This document shows positions 1 through 12,003 of a stretch of DNA of 64,000 nucleotides, in pieces; positions within the stretch are counted from its first letter, which is position 1; each line of letters begins with the position of its first letter. The translations under genes and the position numbers were made by a program. The notes beneath the pieces are model-generated. The model did not search any database and was not told where the DNA came from. It worked only from the letters and a program-made list of their open reading frames with translations. Where the stretch lies: the NCBI RefSeq assembly GCF_016522065.1, contig NZ_JAEHFV010000006.1:182459-246458 (forward strand). The letters run 5' to 3'. This DNA is from Flavobacterium agrisoli (GTDB lineage Bacteria; Bacteroidota; Bacteroidia; Flavobacteriales; Flavobacteriaceae).

Positions 1-351
1 GGAAAAAGCCTTTGCCACGCTTGGGGAGCAAGTCCGATTTATTTATTAGGAAAATATTATTTGGGTGTAAAACCAACAGCTCCGGGCTATGCCGAATATG
101 AAATCAAACCGAATTTAGGCGGATTGGAATGGATGGAAGGAAAAGTACCTACACCAAAAGGCGAAGTTGATTTGTACGTTAGTAAATCAGAAATCAAAGT
201 AAAATCTGCCGAAGGCGAAGGAAAATTGATTATCGAAAGTAAATCGAAACCAAAAACAAATTCAGGAACAATTACAGAATTGGCTAAAAACAAATACCAG
301 TTAATTGTGAAACCAAATGTAGAATATAAAATAACTTATAAAGCAATCTAA
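1..351 (+). CDS. C-terminal end of an alpha-L-rhamnosidase-like protein (GH78-type), cut by the window edge
   Basis: The reading frame is open from base 1 and ends at a TAA at 349-351, so only the last 116 residues are visible. The first visible residues include CHAWGASPIYLLGKYYLGV, a segment typical of the end of the (alpha/alpha)6 catalytic domain in Bacteroidetes GH78 alpha-L-rhamnosidases. It is followed by a small beta-sandwich tail of about 95 residues, as in the family's C-terminal domain. The catalytic residues lie upstream of the window, so activity cannot be judged. An in-frame TTG at 61 could be mistaken for a start, but the frame and homology continue upstream of it. The gene is the left-most visible member of the pectin cluster and is followed by a hairpin before the next gene. 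The GH78 call is an inference from the tail alone. Confidence 0.7.
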   Translation, partial: GKSLCHAWGASPIYLLGKYYLGVKPTAPGYAEYEIKPNLGGLEWMEGKVPTPKGEVDLYVSKSEIKVKSAEGEGKLIIESKSKPKTNSGTITELAKNKYQLIVKPNVEYKITYKAI

Positions 352-361
352 TTGTTTAAGT

Positions 362-394
362 AACCCTTTCAGAGTTTAGAACTCTGAAAGGGTT
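362..394 (+). terminator. Perfect 15-bp hairpin after the rhamnosidase gene, no T-tract
   Basis: The arms AACCCTTTCAGAGTT (362-376) and AACTCTGAAAGGGTT (380-394) pair perfectly across a 3-nt loop. No run of T follows, so this may be a processing or stability hairpin or a palindromic intergenic repeat and not a classical intrinsic terminator. Confidence 0.45.
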
Positions 395-424
395 GATAAA
401 ATCCTTAATTATTCATAAATAATA

Positions 425-2086
425 ATGCGAAAAATTAAATCAATATTCAGCCTGTTTTTGTTCGTTTTAGGCGTTCAGTTTTCCATTTTTGCACAAAATA
501 CATCTTTAAAACCCGTTTCTTACACTGTCGTTACAAAAAAAAGGCAGACTTATACTGTGCAACAATATGCCCATGTTTTCTCGGAAAGTAAACACAATAT
601 TGTCGGATTTGCTCCGGAACTAAAAGGTCTTAAAGCAGTTCGGCTTCCACTGGGAAGTTATAAAAACGGGTCTCATGATGCTTTGAAATTAAACTTTTCG
701 CATCCTTCAAAATTGTTAATCGGAGTTTTTAAAGATACTTCAGCCGATTATTTACAACCGAATCAATTAGGGAATGCACAGTTGGTTATCCAAAATGGAG
801 TTACCGTAACCGGACTTCCTGCTGTTGATGTTTATGCTTTGGATTTTAAAAAAGGGATACAAACCATTTTACCAAATCAAAAAGGATTATTTATGGTATT
901 GGGAGCCTTAAATAATGCGAATTCATTGGTTCAGACAGATGCTAAAATGTTAGACGGAAGAGAATGGAAATTCCCATATATCATTGAAGATTTCTCTGAT
1001 GAAAAACCACTTTTTAAAGTTATTGGAGGACAAGATGCTCCGGTAATTGATGAAGGAATGTCCGGAACAGAAGGAATTCAGGGCGGTTTTGAAGGCGGTC
1101 GTGTGGTAAAAATAAAAGATACGTATCACATGTTCCCAACAGAACGTGCTGGTGAAAAAGGAGTGGACTATTATTACGATCGTGTAAAAACTAAAATCGG
1201 ACATTGGACCAGTAAAGATGCTATTCATTGGAAAAGAGAATCCACTATTTATCAAGCCAGCGGAGTGTATGCCATCACCGAAGATGATAACCCAATGAAT
1301 GATCGTCGTGCTGCAATTTGGTCGTATATGCCTGTTTTTAATGAAAAAACAAATAAATGGTACGGTTATTATTTGGCCTATACGGTTCACAAAGAAATAG
1401 AGCCGAATCATTCTTTTGGAAGAATTTGGCGTTGTGAGTCAACGGTAGAAGGAATCGACGGAATTGGAGGGCCTTACAAAGATATGGGCATTATTATGGA
1501 ACCCGGATTGGATTCTCAACCTTGGGAAGGCCGTCAGGGTGTGGCTTCGTTTTTTCCGTATCAGGTGGGCGATAAATTCTTCGGATTTTATTCGGGAGCT
1601 TATCCATTTGAATCTTGGGCAGATTATCCTAAAAAATCTGGAAAAGGCTGGTTTGTGGCTTTGGCTGAATCAAAAAGTCTGGAAGGACCTTGGTCACGCT
1701 TAAATAAAGGTTTAGAACCAATAAAAACAATACATCCGCAATTTGTAGAAAACCCGATTGTGAGTCAGTTGCCAAACGGTTTGTACATTGCCATTTTTGA
1801 TGGAGGTCCTGAAGGCTGGGGGCATCATTTACCCAATATGATCGGTTACACACTTTCAAAAGATGGTGTAAATTGGTCGGAAGCACGTTATATTCCTATC
1901 GAAACCAAAGTCAAAAAATGGTGGGACATCATGCGTACGCCTTTGTGTTTGATTCCGGAAGGGAATGACGAATACACTATTGTTTACAATGCTATCGATC
2001 TAAAAAGAAGATTCCATCCAACTGGAATGGTGAAAGTAAAATTGGATCGAGAGGTTATGGAACAACGTTTGAAGGATTTGAAGTAG
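425..2086 (+). CDS. Secreted beta-propeller glycoside hydrolase with an N-terminal beta-sandwich (GH43/GH32-like)
   Basis: The 553-residue product starts with a clear signal peptide (hydrophobic core about residues 7-22, ending at FAQ). Residues of about 25-185 look like a beta-sandwich accessory domain. From about 190 the chain has the repeating blade pattern of five-bladed propeller glycosidases: GHWTSKDAIHW, WYGYYLAYT, FFGFYSGAYPF, ALAESKSLEGPWSR and VSKDGVNW-like turns. Candidate acidic catalytic residues sit in DAPVIDEG and VENPIV, as in GH43/GH32-like folds, but I cannot assign the family. The protein is likely periplasmic. It lies between a rhamnosidase and a second propeller protein, so removal of an arabinosyl or similar side-chain sugar is reasonable but inferred. 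Start ATG at 425 gives the signal peptide directly. Confidence 0.6.
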   Translation: MRKIKSIFSLFLFVLGVQFSIFAQNTSLKPVSYTVVTKKRQTYTVQQYAHVFSESKHNIVGFAPELKGLKAVRLPLGSYKNGSHDALKLNFSHPSKLLIGVFKDTSADYLQPNQLGNAQLVIQNGVTVTGLPAVDVYALDFKKGIQTILPNQKGLFMVLGALNNANSLVQTDAKMLDGREWKFPYIIEDFSDEKPLFKVIGGQDAPVIDEGMSGTEGIQGGFEGGRVVKIKDTYHMFPTERAGEKGVDYYYDRVKTKIGHWTSKDAIHWKRESTIYQASGVYAITEDDNPMNDRRAAIWSYMPVFNEKTNKWYGYYLAYTVHKEIEPNHSFGRIWRCESTVEGIDGIGGPYKDMGIIMEPGLDSQPWEGRQGVASFFPYQVGDKFFGFYSGAYPFESWADYPKKSGKGWFVALAESKSLEGPWSRLNKGLEPIKTIHPQFVENPIVSQLPNGLYIAIFDGGPEGWGHHLPNMIGYTLSKDGVNWSEARYIPIETKVKKWWDIMRTPLCLIPEGNDEYTIVYNAIDLKRRFHPTGMVKVKLDREVMEQRLKDLK

Positions 2087-2156
2087 AGTAAAGAGAATAG
2101 AAAAGAGAATATAGAAAATAGAGGCAAGAAACAAGAGTATAGAGAAATCTGCTCGA

Positions 2157-2187
2157 TCTGCTCCCGATAGCTATCGGGACTGCGTGC
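2157..2187 (+). repeat. Palindromic intergenic repeat, family A copy 1
   Basis: The 16-bp palindrome CCCGATAGCTATCGGG lies at 2163-2178, flanked by TCTGCT and ACTGCGTGC. The same unit recurs at 33504-33534 and, with one change, at 44293-44322, always just upstream of a gene in this cluster. Confidence 0.85.
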
Positions 2188-2208
2188 CAAAAAAATATAC
2201 AAAACAAA

Positions 2209-3333
2209 ATGAGAATCAAATATTTATTAATAGCTGTTGCATTGTTTCTTATCGCCAGTTGTGCCACCCATTACAAAAAGCGTGACATCAACGATGCCGT
2301 GATGAACGAAATTTACAACGAAATAAAAACGCCATACAAATACGGTTTGGTAATGGTGCCAACGGACAATTCCTATAAAATGGACTGCCCTTCGGTTTTT
2401 CGTAAAGATGGGAAATGGTTCATGACGTATTTAATTTACGACGGACGTGGTTATGAAACTTGGCTGGCCGAAAGCGATGATTTATTAAATTGGAAACATT
2501 TAGGAAAAGTAATGTCTTTTTCTAAAGATGAAAAAGAATGGGATGTGAACCAAAAAGCAGGTTACATTGCATTGCAGGATTACACTTGGGGCGGTTCGTA
2601 CGAATGGAAAAAATACGATGATAAATACTGGATGAGTTATTTTGGTGGAAACACGACAGGTTATGAAGCTGGAGTTTTATCCATCGGAATGGCTTATACC
2701 AAAGAAGCACCAACTAAAGCCCACGAATTTGAACGTTTGCCAAAACCGGTTTTGACACCAAAAGATAAAGATGCAAGTTTTTGGGATAACAGCACGATGT
2801 ATAAAAATTCGGTTATTGAAGATAAAGAACGCATTACGGGAAGTAAATTCATCATGTATTACAACGCCCGTGGCGATAGTTTGAATCCGGCAAAAGGTGC
2901 TGAACGCATTGGTATGGCGGTTTCAAATGATATGAAAACATGGAAACGTTACGGTAAAAAACCATTGTTGAATCACCACCGAGGAATCACAGGAGATGCT
3001 TATATTCAGCGAATCAATGACACTTGGGTGATGTTTTATTTTGGTGCTTTTTGGAGAGATTGGAATCAAGGAGCCTTCAATCGTTTTGCCGTTTCGAATG
3101 ATTTAGTGAACTGGAAAGAGTGGAAAGGTGACAACTTAATTGAATCTTCAGAACCTTACGATAATAGGTTTGCACATAAATCTTTTGTGGTAAAACACGA
3201 TGGCGTGGTTTATCATTTTTACTGCGCAGTTAACAAAGCAGAACAAAGAGGAATTGCCGTGGCGACTTCAAAAGATTTAGGGAAAAGCGAAATGAATTTT
3301 GTTGCGCCACAGGTTAAAAAAGAGAAGAAATAA
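2209..3333 (+). CDS. Lipoprotein five-bladed beta-propeller glycosidase-like protein
   Basis: The 374-residue product begins with a lipoprotein signal (LFLIASCATH, Cys at about residue 18), so it should be membrane-anchored. The rest has repeated blade signatures: CPSVFRKDGKWFMTYL, WLAESDDLLNWKHLGK, KYWMSYFGG, GMAVSNDMKTWKRYG, WVMFYFGAFW, FAVSNDLVNWKEW and VVYHFYCAV. The S-N/D-D-L-x-x-W motifs match the GH43/GH117/GH130/GH137 style of five-bladed propeller. I could not place it in one family. It follows another propeller gene with about 120 bp between them containing repeat family A. The substrate is probably a pectin side-chain glycoside, by context only. GH137 (beta-L-arabinofuranosidase on RG-II) is one possibility that would need a profile search. 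Confidence 0.6.
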   Translation: MRIKYLLIAVALFLIASCATHYKKRDINDAVMNEIYNEIKTPYKYGLVMVPTDNSYKMDCPSVFRKDGKWFMTYLIYDGRGYETWLAESDDLLNWKHLGKVMSFSKDEKEWDVNQKAGYIALQDYTWGGSYEWKKYDDKYWMSYFGGNTTGYEAGVLSIGMAYTKEAPTKAHEFERLPKPVLTPKDKDASFWDNSTMYKNSVIEDKERITGSKFIMYYNARGDSLNPAKGAERIGMAVSNDMKTWKRYGKKPLLNHHRGITGDAYIQRINDTWVMFYFGAFWRDWNQGAFNRFAVSNDLVNWKEWKGDNLIESSEPYDNRFAHKSFVVKHDGVVYHFYCAVNKAEQRGIAVATSKDLGKSEMNFVAPQVKKEKK

Positions 3334-3355
3334 AAAAATTAAGAATCTGTCAGAG

Positions 3356-3380
3356 CTAACAGGTTTTGAAAACCTGTTAG
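3356..3380 (+). repeat. Short perfect hairpin after the propeller lipoprotein gene
   Basis: CTAACAGGTTTT (3356-3367) pairs with AAAACCTGTTAG (3369-3380). No T-tract follows. It lies 22 bp after the stop codon and could act as an RNA 3' end or be a mobile palindrome. Confidence 0.5.
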
Positions 3381-3411
3381 GTCGTGTACACATAAAATAA
3401 TAAAGACACAG

Positions 3412-6823
<3,412 letters not shown>

Positions 6824-6839
6824 TAATAGAATAAAAAAA

Positions 6840-6907
6840 AATCTGCCGAATCTGCTAAATCTGCGAGAGAGAATTTTTCCCCGCAGATTTAGCAGATCAA
6901 GCAGATT
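6840..6907 (+). repeat. Long inverted repeat of AATCTGC units, family C copy 1
   Basis: Two 26-nt arms (6840-6865 and 6882-6907) built from AATCTGC-like units pair with three mismatches around a 16-nt loop. A second related hairpin lies at 35023-35082, and partial AATCTGC units precede genes near 39990, 33575, 48786 and 60177. Confidence 0.8.
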
Positions 6908-6921
6908 AAAAATGAATAATA

Positions 6922-9900
6922 ATGTTTAAAAAAATAAGCTTCTTTTTCATCATACTTTTTGCGGGATTCGTTTCCGCACAGGGAATTCATGAAAAAGAAA
7001 ATACCTCTTTTCAACCCACACTCGAATCCTCAAAATCATGGGTGTATTGGTATTGGATGAAATCGGCCTATTCCAAAGCCGGAATTACCGCCGATTTAGA
7101 AGCCATGAAACAGGCTGGATTGGCAGGCGCTTATTTGATGACAATTAAAGGGCCAGCAGATCCGCCCTTGATTTCGCCACCCGTATTGCAATTATCTCCC
7201 GAGTTTTGGGATATGATCAAATGGGCTTTTATCGAAGCGGATCGTTTGGGATTAAAACTGGCTTTTCACGCGGCCGATGGTTTTGCTGTAGCTGGAGGTC
7301 CTTGGATTACGCCTGAAAAGTCTATGCAAAAAGTGGTTTGGTCATCCAAAGAAATCACGGGTGGAAAATCAATTTCTTTGAATTTACCTACACCTGAACA
7401 TTATAAAGACTACTATAAAGACATTGCTACTTTTGCGATTCCGATTAAAGATTTCGAGCAAAATTCGAATTTTTTATTGCCTAAAGTAACGACTTCCAAT
7501 AATGAAGAAGCTTCTTTTTTAGCGGATTCTAAGAAAGATGGAAATCTTAAAATTGCAGAGAAAGGCTGGATTTTATACGAATTCAGTAAGCCTTTTTTAT
7601 GCCGAACGATTACAGTTGAAACCAAAGGTTTGGATTTTCAGGCACAGCGAATGATTATCGAAACCAGTAATGATGGAAAAAATTTCACTTTTCATCAGCG
7701 ATTGCAACCACCGCGTCAAGGCTGGCAAAATACAGATTATGGAACCACTTTTAGCCTAAAACCGATTACAGCAAAATACTTCCGTTTCGTTTTAGATTTA
7801 AATGGAACCGAACCGGGAGCCGAAGATTTGGATTTTGCCAAATGGAAACAATCGAGTTTGAAAGTGAGTAAAATTACGCTTTCTAGTCTGGCTACGATTG
7901 GAAATTTCCAAGGTAAATCCGGAGCTATTTGGCGTTTGAGTCCGTTTACAACTACGGCTGAAATTCCCGATGCGGATGTAGCTTCCAAAAAGGCAATCGT
8001 CAATATTTCCCAATTTGTTGATGCCGACGGAAAATTAAATTGGAAAGCACCCAAAGGAAACTGGAAAATACTTAGAATGGGGCACACTTCTACTGGACAC
8101 GAAAATGCAACAGGCGGAGCCGGAAAAGGTTTGGAAGTGGATAAATTCAATCCCGAATACATACGTTTTCAACTCGATCATTGGTTTGGAGAAGCTGAAA
8201 GAACAGCGGGACCGGAGTTGGCTTCGAAAGTGTTGAAAATTTTACATTTAGACAGTTGGGAATGTGGAAGCCAGAATTGGTCGGATGTTTTTAGAAGTGA
8301 ATTTCAAAAAAGACGTGGTTACGACATTGTAGATTATTTGCCTGTTTTAGCCGGAATTCCAATTGAAAATGTACAGTTTTCAGAAAACGTTTTGTACGAT
8401 GTTCGGAAAACGATATCCGAATTGGTTGCGGAGAATTTCTACGGAACGGTTGCCGATATTGCCAAAAAATCAAATGTAAAATTCAGTTCCGAAAATGTAG
8501 CGCCTACAATGATGAGTGATGCTTTGTTGCATTTTAAATATGTGGATTATCCGGGTGGCGAATTTTGGCTGAAAAGCCCAACGCACGACAAACCTTTTGA
8601 TATGGTTGATGCTATTTCTGGTGGTCATATTTACGGAAAAAATATCATACAGGCCGAGGCTTTTACGGCTTTGCGAATGGATTGGGATGAACATCCCGGA
8701 AATTTAAAAACAGTTGCCGACCGTAATTATGCATTGGGAATCAATCGTTTGTTTTACCACGTTTTTGTACATAATCCGTGGACGGACAGAAAACCGGGAA
8801 TGACTTTGGATGATATCGGAACTTTTTTCCAAAGAGATCAAACCTGGTGGAAACCCGGAAGAGCATTTTTTGATTATTGCCAACGCGTACAATTGCAATT
8901 GCAAAAAGGAAATCCCGTGGTTGATTTGGCGGTTTTCATTGGTGAAGATTTACCTTCACGTTCGTTTGTCCCGGACAGATTAGTGCCTTTTATTCCGAAT
9001 GTTTTTGGGGCAGCACGATTGGAAAGCGAGAAAATCCGTTTGGAAAATGAAGGGCAACCTTCGGCGAATATGCCAAAAGAGGTAACCTATTCTAAAAATG
9101 TAACCGATTTATCACAATGGATTAATCCGTTAAATGGTTATCAGTATGATTCGTTTAATGCTGATGTGTTGCTGAACAAAGCCAAAGTAGTAAACGGAAA
9201 AGTCACTTTTGAAAACGGAATTCAGTACGGTGCTTTGTTGTTTCCGGGCGTTCATAAATTAGCACCAAACAAAGTGATGACTTTGGTTACTGCCGAAAAA
9301 ATTCTGCAATTGATTCAGCACGGTGCAACGGTTTTGGTGGGTGAAAAACCCGAAATAATGCTTGGCAATCAATCAGAAGAATTGAAGGCAAAATGGCAAA
9401 AAGTAATTGATGCAATTTGGATTACTTCAAACAAATCAAAATGGAAAATTGGTCAAGGAACGGTTATAAAATTACCGTATTTAGGAAATGATTTTACCGA
9501 AATTGGGATTCAGCCTGATGTGCTTTTTCCGGATTTGAGCAGAAAAGAAGTAGAGACTTTTGCGTGGACACACCGTCAATCGGAAACTGAAGATTTGTAT
9601 TTTATTTCGAATCAAAAAGAAGAAAATCGAACGGTGAAAATTTCGTTTAGAATTGTAAATAAAAAACCATTTTGGTACAATCCCGTGACGGATGAAAGTA
9701 CCGTTTTAACAGATTTTGTAATCGAAAAGGGAAGAACTGTAATTCCGATTCAATTAGATGCTAACGAATCCGGTTTTGTGATTTTTAAAGAAGATTTAAA
9801 TTCAAAAGTAGCGGAAAAAGCTAAAAATTGGAGTGAATTTGAAACGGTTCAAACTTTAGATGAAAACTGGAATTTGCAATTTGACGAAACTTTCAATGGT

Positions 9901-10323
9901 CCGAAAGAAATGCAGAAAATCACAAAATTATTCGATTGGTCAACTTCAAAAAATGAAGCTATCAAGTATTATTCGGGAACTGCGGTTTACACGTCAGCAT
10001 TCAAATGGAAAGGGAAAAAAGGCGAGAAAGTTTGGATTGATTTAGGAGAAATTGCCAACATCGCCGAAGTTAAAATTAATGGCATAGATTGTGGTACCAT
10101 TTGGACATTTCCGTATCAAACGCAAATTACATCTGCTTTAAAAAAAGGAAATAATATCATCGAAATTAAAGTGACAAACACTTGGGCAAACCGTTTGATG
10201 GGCGACCAAAAATTACCCAAAAAAGAGCGATTGACTTGGACTTTGGCGCGCTATCGATTGGAGGGAAGACCTTTGTTGAAGGCAGGTTTATTGGGACCGA
10301 TTAAGATTGTAAAAGAGAATTAA
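6922..10323 (+). CDS. GH106 alpha-L-rhamnosidase
   Basis: The 1133-residue secreted protein carries the GH106 signature near its N-terminus: WVYWYWMKSAYSKAGITAD followed by LEAMKQAGLAGAYLM, the (beta/alpha)8 catalytic region entry. Two conserved glutamates are visible, Glu447 in LDSWECGSQNW and Glu579 in IIQAEAFTAL, matching the two catalytic acids known in the family (B. thetaiotaomicron BT0986). A C-terminal beta-sandwich (about 985-1100; VWIDLGEIANIAEVKINGI) is a GH2-like sugar-binding domain. The family removes alpha-L-rhamnose from rhamnogalacturonan, including RG-II side chains. The signal peptide ends near FVSAQG, so it is likely periplasmic. It is one of four rhamnosidases in the window, suggesting different rhamnosyl linkages are handled separately (inference). 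Confidence 0.88.
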   Translation: MFKKISFFFIILFAGFVSAQGIHEKENTSFQPTLESSKSWVYWYWMKSAYSKAGITADLEAMKQAGLAGAYLMTIKGPADPPLISPPVLQLSPEFWDMIKWAFIEADRLGLKLAFHAADGFAVAGGPWITPEKSMQKVVWSSKEITGGKSISLNLPTPEHYKDYYKDIATFAIPIKDFEQNSNFLLPKVTTSNNEEASFLADSKKDGNLKIAEKGWILYEFSKPFLCRTITVETKGLDFQAQRMIIETSNDGKNFTFHQRLQPPRQGWQNTDYGTTFSLKPITAKYFRFVLDLNGTEPGAEDLDFAKWKQSSLKVSKITLSSLATIGNFQGKSGAIWRLSPFTTTAEIPDADVASKKAIVNISQFVDADGKLNWKAPKGNWKILRMGHTSTGHENATGGAGKGLEVDKFNPEYIRFQLDHWFGEAERTAGPELASKVLKILHLDSWECGSQNWSDVFRSEFQKRRGYDIVDYLPVLAGIPIENVQFSENVLYDVRKTISELVAENFYGTVADIAKKSNVKFSSENVAPTMMSDALLHFKYVDYPGGEFWLKSPTHDKPFDMVDAISGGHIYGKNIIQAEAFTALRMDWDEHPGNLKTVADRNYALGINRLFYHVFVHNPWTDRKPGMTLDDIGTFFQRDQTWWKPGRAFFDYCQRVQLQLQKGNPVVDLAVFIGEDLPSRSFVPDRLVPFIPNVFGAARLESEKIRLENEGQPSANMPKEVTYSKNVTDLSQWINPLNGYQYDSFNADVLLNKAKVVNGKVTFENGIQYGALLFPGVHKLAPNKVMTLVTAEKILQLIQHGATVLVGEKPEIMLGNQSEELKAKWQKVIDAIWITSNKSKWKIGQGTVIKLPYLGNDFTEIGIQPDVLFPDLSRKEVETFAWTHRQSETEDLYFISNQKEENRTVKISFRIVNKKPFWYNPVTDESTVLTDFVIEKGRTVIPIQLDANESGFVIFKEDLNSKVAEKAKNWSEFETVQTLDENWNLQFDETFNGPKEMQKITKLFDWSTSKNEAIKYYSGTAVYTSAFKWKGKKGEKVWIDLGEIANIAEVKINGIDCGTIWTFPYQTQITSALKKGNNIIEIKVTNTWANRLMGDQKLPKKERLTWTLARYRLEGRPLLKAGLLGPIKIVKEN

Positions 10324-10337
10324 TAAGATGATTTTTT

Positions 10338-10397
10338 TGTCACATCGAGCGCAGTCGAGATGCAGATAATAGGTTCTCGACTGCGCTCGAACTGACA
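10338..10397 (+). repeat. Inverted intergenic repeat, family D copy 1 (TCGAGCGCAGTCGAGA)
   Basis: TCGAGCGCAGTCGAGA (10345-10360) and its exact reverse complement (10375-10390) form a 16-bp stem, flanked by TGTCACA-like and ACTGACA ends. A second copy with identical arms is at 46838-46898. It is much more GC-rich than the surroundings. Confidence 0.85.
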
Positions 10398-10429
10398 AAT
10401 AGAATAATACGAAGTGTAATATAGATTTT

Positions 10430-11863
10430 ATGAAAAAAATACAGCAATTTGGTTTAGGAATTTTAGCCTTTTTAGCAACTTTTCAAATCAACGCCAAAAT
10501 CAAACTCCCGGCCTTGTTTACCGACAATATGATGTTACAACAAAAATCAAACGCACCCATTTGGGGATGGGCAGAAAAGAATGCCAATGTGGTTATCATA
10601 ACTTCATGGGATGCGAAAACCTATAAAGTAAAAGCCGATACTTCAGGAAAATGGAAAACCAATTTGCAAACGCCAGCTTTTGGTGGTCCTTATTCGATAG
10701 AAGTTGTGGAAGGTAAGGATAAAGTAGTTATCAAAAACGTGTTGATTGGTGAAGTTTGGCTCTGTTCGGGACAATCCAATATGGAAATGCCGTTGAAAGG
10801 TTTTCAGGGGCAACCAGTAAAAAATGGAAACGAAACTATAGTTCGTTCTAGTAATAACAATATCCGTTTGATTACCGTTCCGAGAGCGACCGTTCTAGAA
10901 CCTAAAGAAGATTTTGAAGGGAAATGGGAAGTAGCTTCGCCAAAATCGACATCTAATTTTAGTGCTACGGCTTGGTATTTTGGGTCGTTGTTAAACGAGG
11001 TTTTACAAGTTCCTGTGGGAATGATTGTCGTTTCGTATGGTGGTTCAAGTATGGAAGCTTGGATGAACCAGGAAATGTTAAAGGATTTTGCCAGTGCTAA
11101 AATTCCAACTACAAAAGAAGATTTAGCTAAAGATCCAAATCGTGTGGCTACGACATTATTTAACGGAATGTTGTCGCCAGTAATTGGTTACGGCATCAAA
11201 GGTTGTATTTGGTACCAAGGCGAATCGAATTACGAACGTGCTTCGGAATATTCGGCCTTGTCTCAAAAAATGGTGAGCAGTTGGAGAACTTTGTGGAAAC
11301 AAGGTGATTTTCCGTTTTATTATTGCCAAATCGCACCGTTTAATTACAAACAATTTCACCCGAAGGATTATGTCGAAAAATACAATTCGGCTTATTTGAG
11401 AGAGGCACAGTTGAAGGCTTCAACAGTAATTCCGAATTCGGGAATGGCGGTGTTAATGGATGTGGGCGAAGAAAATAACATTCATCCAATGGACAAAGAA
11501 AAAGGCGGAAACCGGTTGGCTTTTTGGGCATTGGCGAAAACCTATGGTTTGGAAGGCTTTGAATATGAAAGTCCGAAATACAAATCGATGGAAATTAAAG
11601 ATGGTTCGGTTACCGTTTCTTTTGATAATGTAGAAAACGGAATCATGACTTTTGAAAAAGAAGTTGTTGGTTTTGAAATTGCGGGAGAAGACAAAGTTTT
11701 TTATCCAGCAAAAACGGTTGTTCGCAGAAAATCAGTGGTGTTGACTTCGGATAAAGTAGCGAAACCTGTGGCAGTACGTTTTTTGTGGAAAGATTTTGCA
11801 AAGGCAGAATTGTTTAGCGGAGGTGGTTTGCCGTTGTCGTCTTTCAGGACTGATGAGTGGTAA
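10430..11863 (+). CDS. SGNH-type carbohydrate acetylesterase (sialate O-acetylesterase-like)
   Basis: The 477-residue secreted protein has the layout of the sialate 9-O-acetylesterase-like family. An N-terminal beta domain (ALFTDNMMLQQKSNAPIWGW) leads into the GEVWLCSGQSNMEMPL block holding the nucleophile Ser, about residue 120. Other blocks are GVIVVSYGGSSMEAWM-like, IKGCIWYQGESNY (oxyanion and substrate-binding block) and DVGEENNIHPMDKEKGGNR with the catalytic His. These enzymes release O-acetyl groups from sugars. In a pectin cluster the likely substrates are O-acetylated galacturonic acid or side-chain sugars such as 2-O-acetyl residues of RG-II (inference). It is separated from the preceding GH106 gene by repeat family D. 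Nothing points to a sialic-acid pathway here. Confidence 0.8.
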   Translation: MKKIQQFGLGILAFLATFQINAKIKLPALFTDNMMLQQKSNAPIWGWAEKNANVVIITSWDAKTYKVKADTSGKWKTNLQTPAFGGPYSIEVVEGKDKVVIKNVLIGEVWLCSGQSNMEMPLKGFQGQPVKNGNETIVRSSNNNIRLITVPRATVLEPKEDFEGKWEVASPKSTSNFSATAWYFGSLLNEVLQVPVGMIVVSYGGSSMEAWMNQEMLKDFASAKIPTTKEDLAKDPNRVATTLFNGMLSPVIGYGIKGCIWYQGESNYERASEYSALSQKMVSSWRTLWKQGDFPFYYCQIAPFNYKQFHPKDYVEKYNSAYLREAQLKASTVIPNSGMAVLMDVGEENNIHPMDKEKGGNRLAFWALAKTYGLEGFEYESPKYKSMEIKDGSVTVSFDNVENGIMTFEKEVVGFEIAGEDKVFYPAKTVVRRKSVVLTSDKVAKPVAVRFLWKDFAKAELFSGGGLPLSSFRTDEW

Positions 11864-11897
11864 AAAAAGTTGACAGTTCACAGTTTTTAGTTCACAG

Positions 11898-11989
11898 TTT
11901 GTCATTCCGTAGGAATCTCAGCAACGGGAGTAACCAACTTGGGATTGCTTCGCCAATTCACTATCGTTCGTGCCCTACGGAATGACAAA
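11898..11989 (+). repeat. Inverted intergenic repeat, family B copy 2
   Basis: The left end (11898-11917) is TTTGTCATTCCGTAGGAATC and the right end (11974-11989) is CCTACGGAATGACAAA, its reverse complement apart from the inner bases. The inner part shares AGTAAC and AACTTGGGATT with copy 1 and has an extra segment of about 30 bp before the right arm. Confidence 0.8.
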
Positions 11990-12003
11990 CGAAACTTAAG
12001 AAA

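Noticed and set aside
10430..11863. Sialic-acid metabolism, suggested by the sialate-esterase-like protein and the sialidase-fold proteins
   Set aside because: No sialic-acid lyase, kinase, epimerase or transporter is present; all neighbours are pectin enzymes, so acetylated pectin is the better fit.
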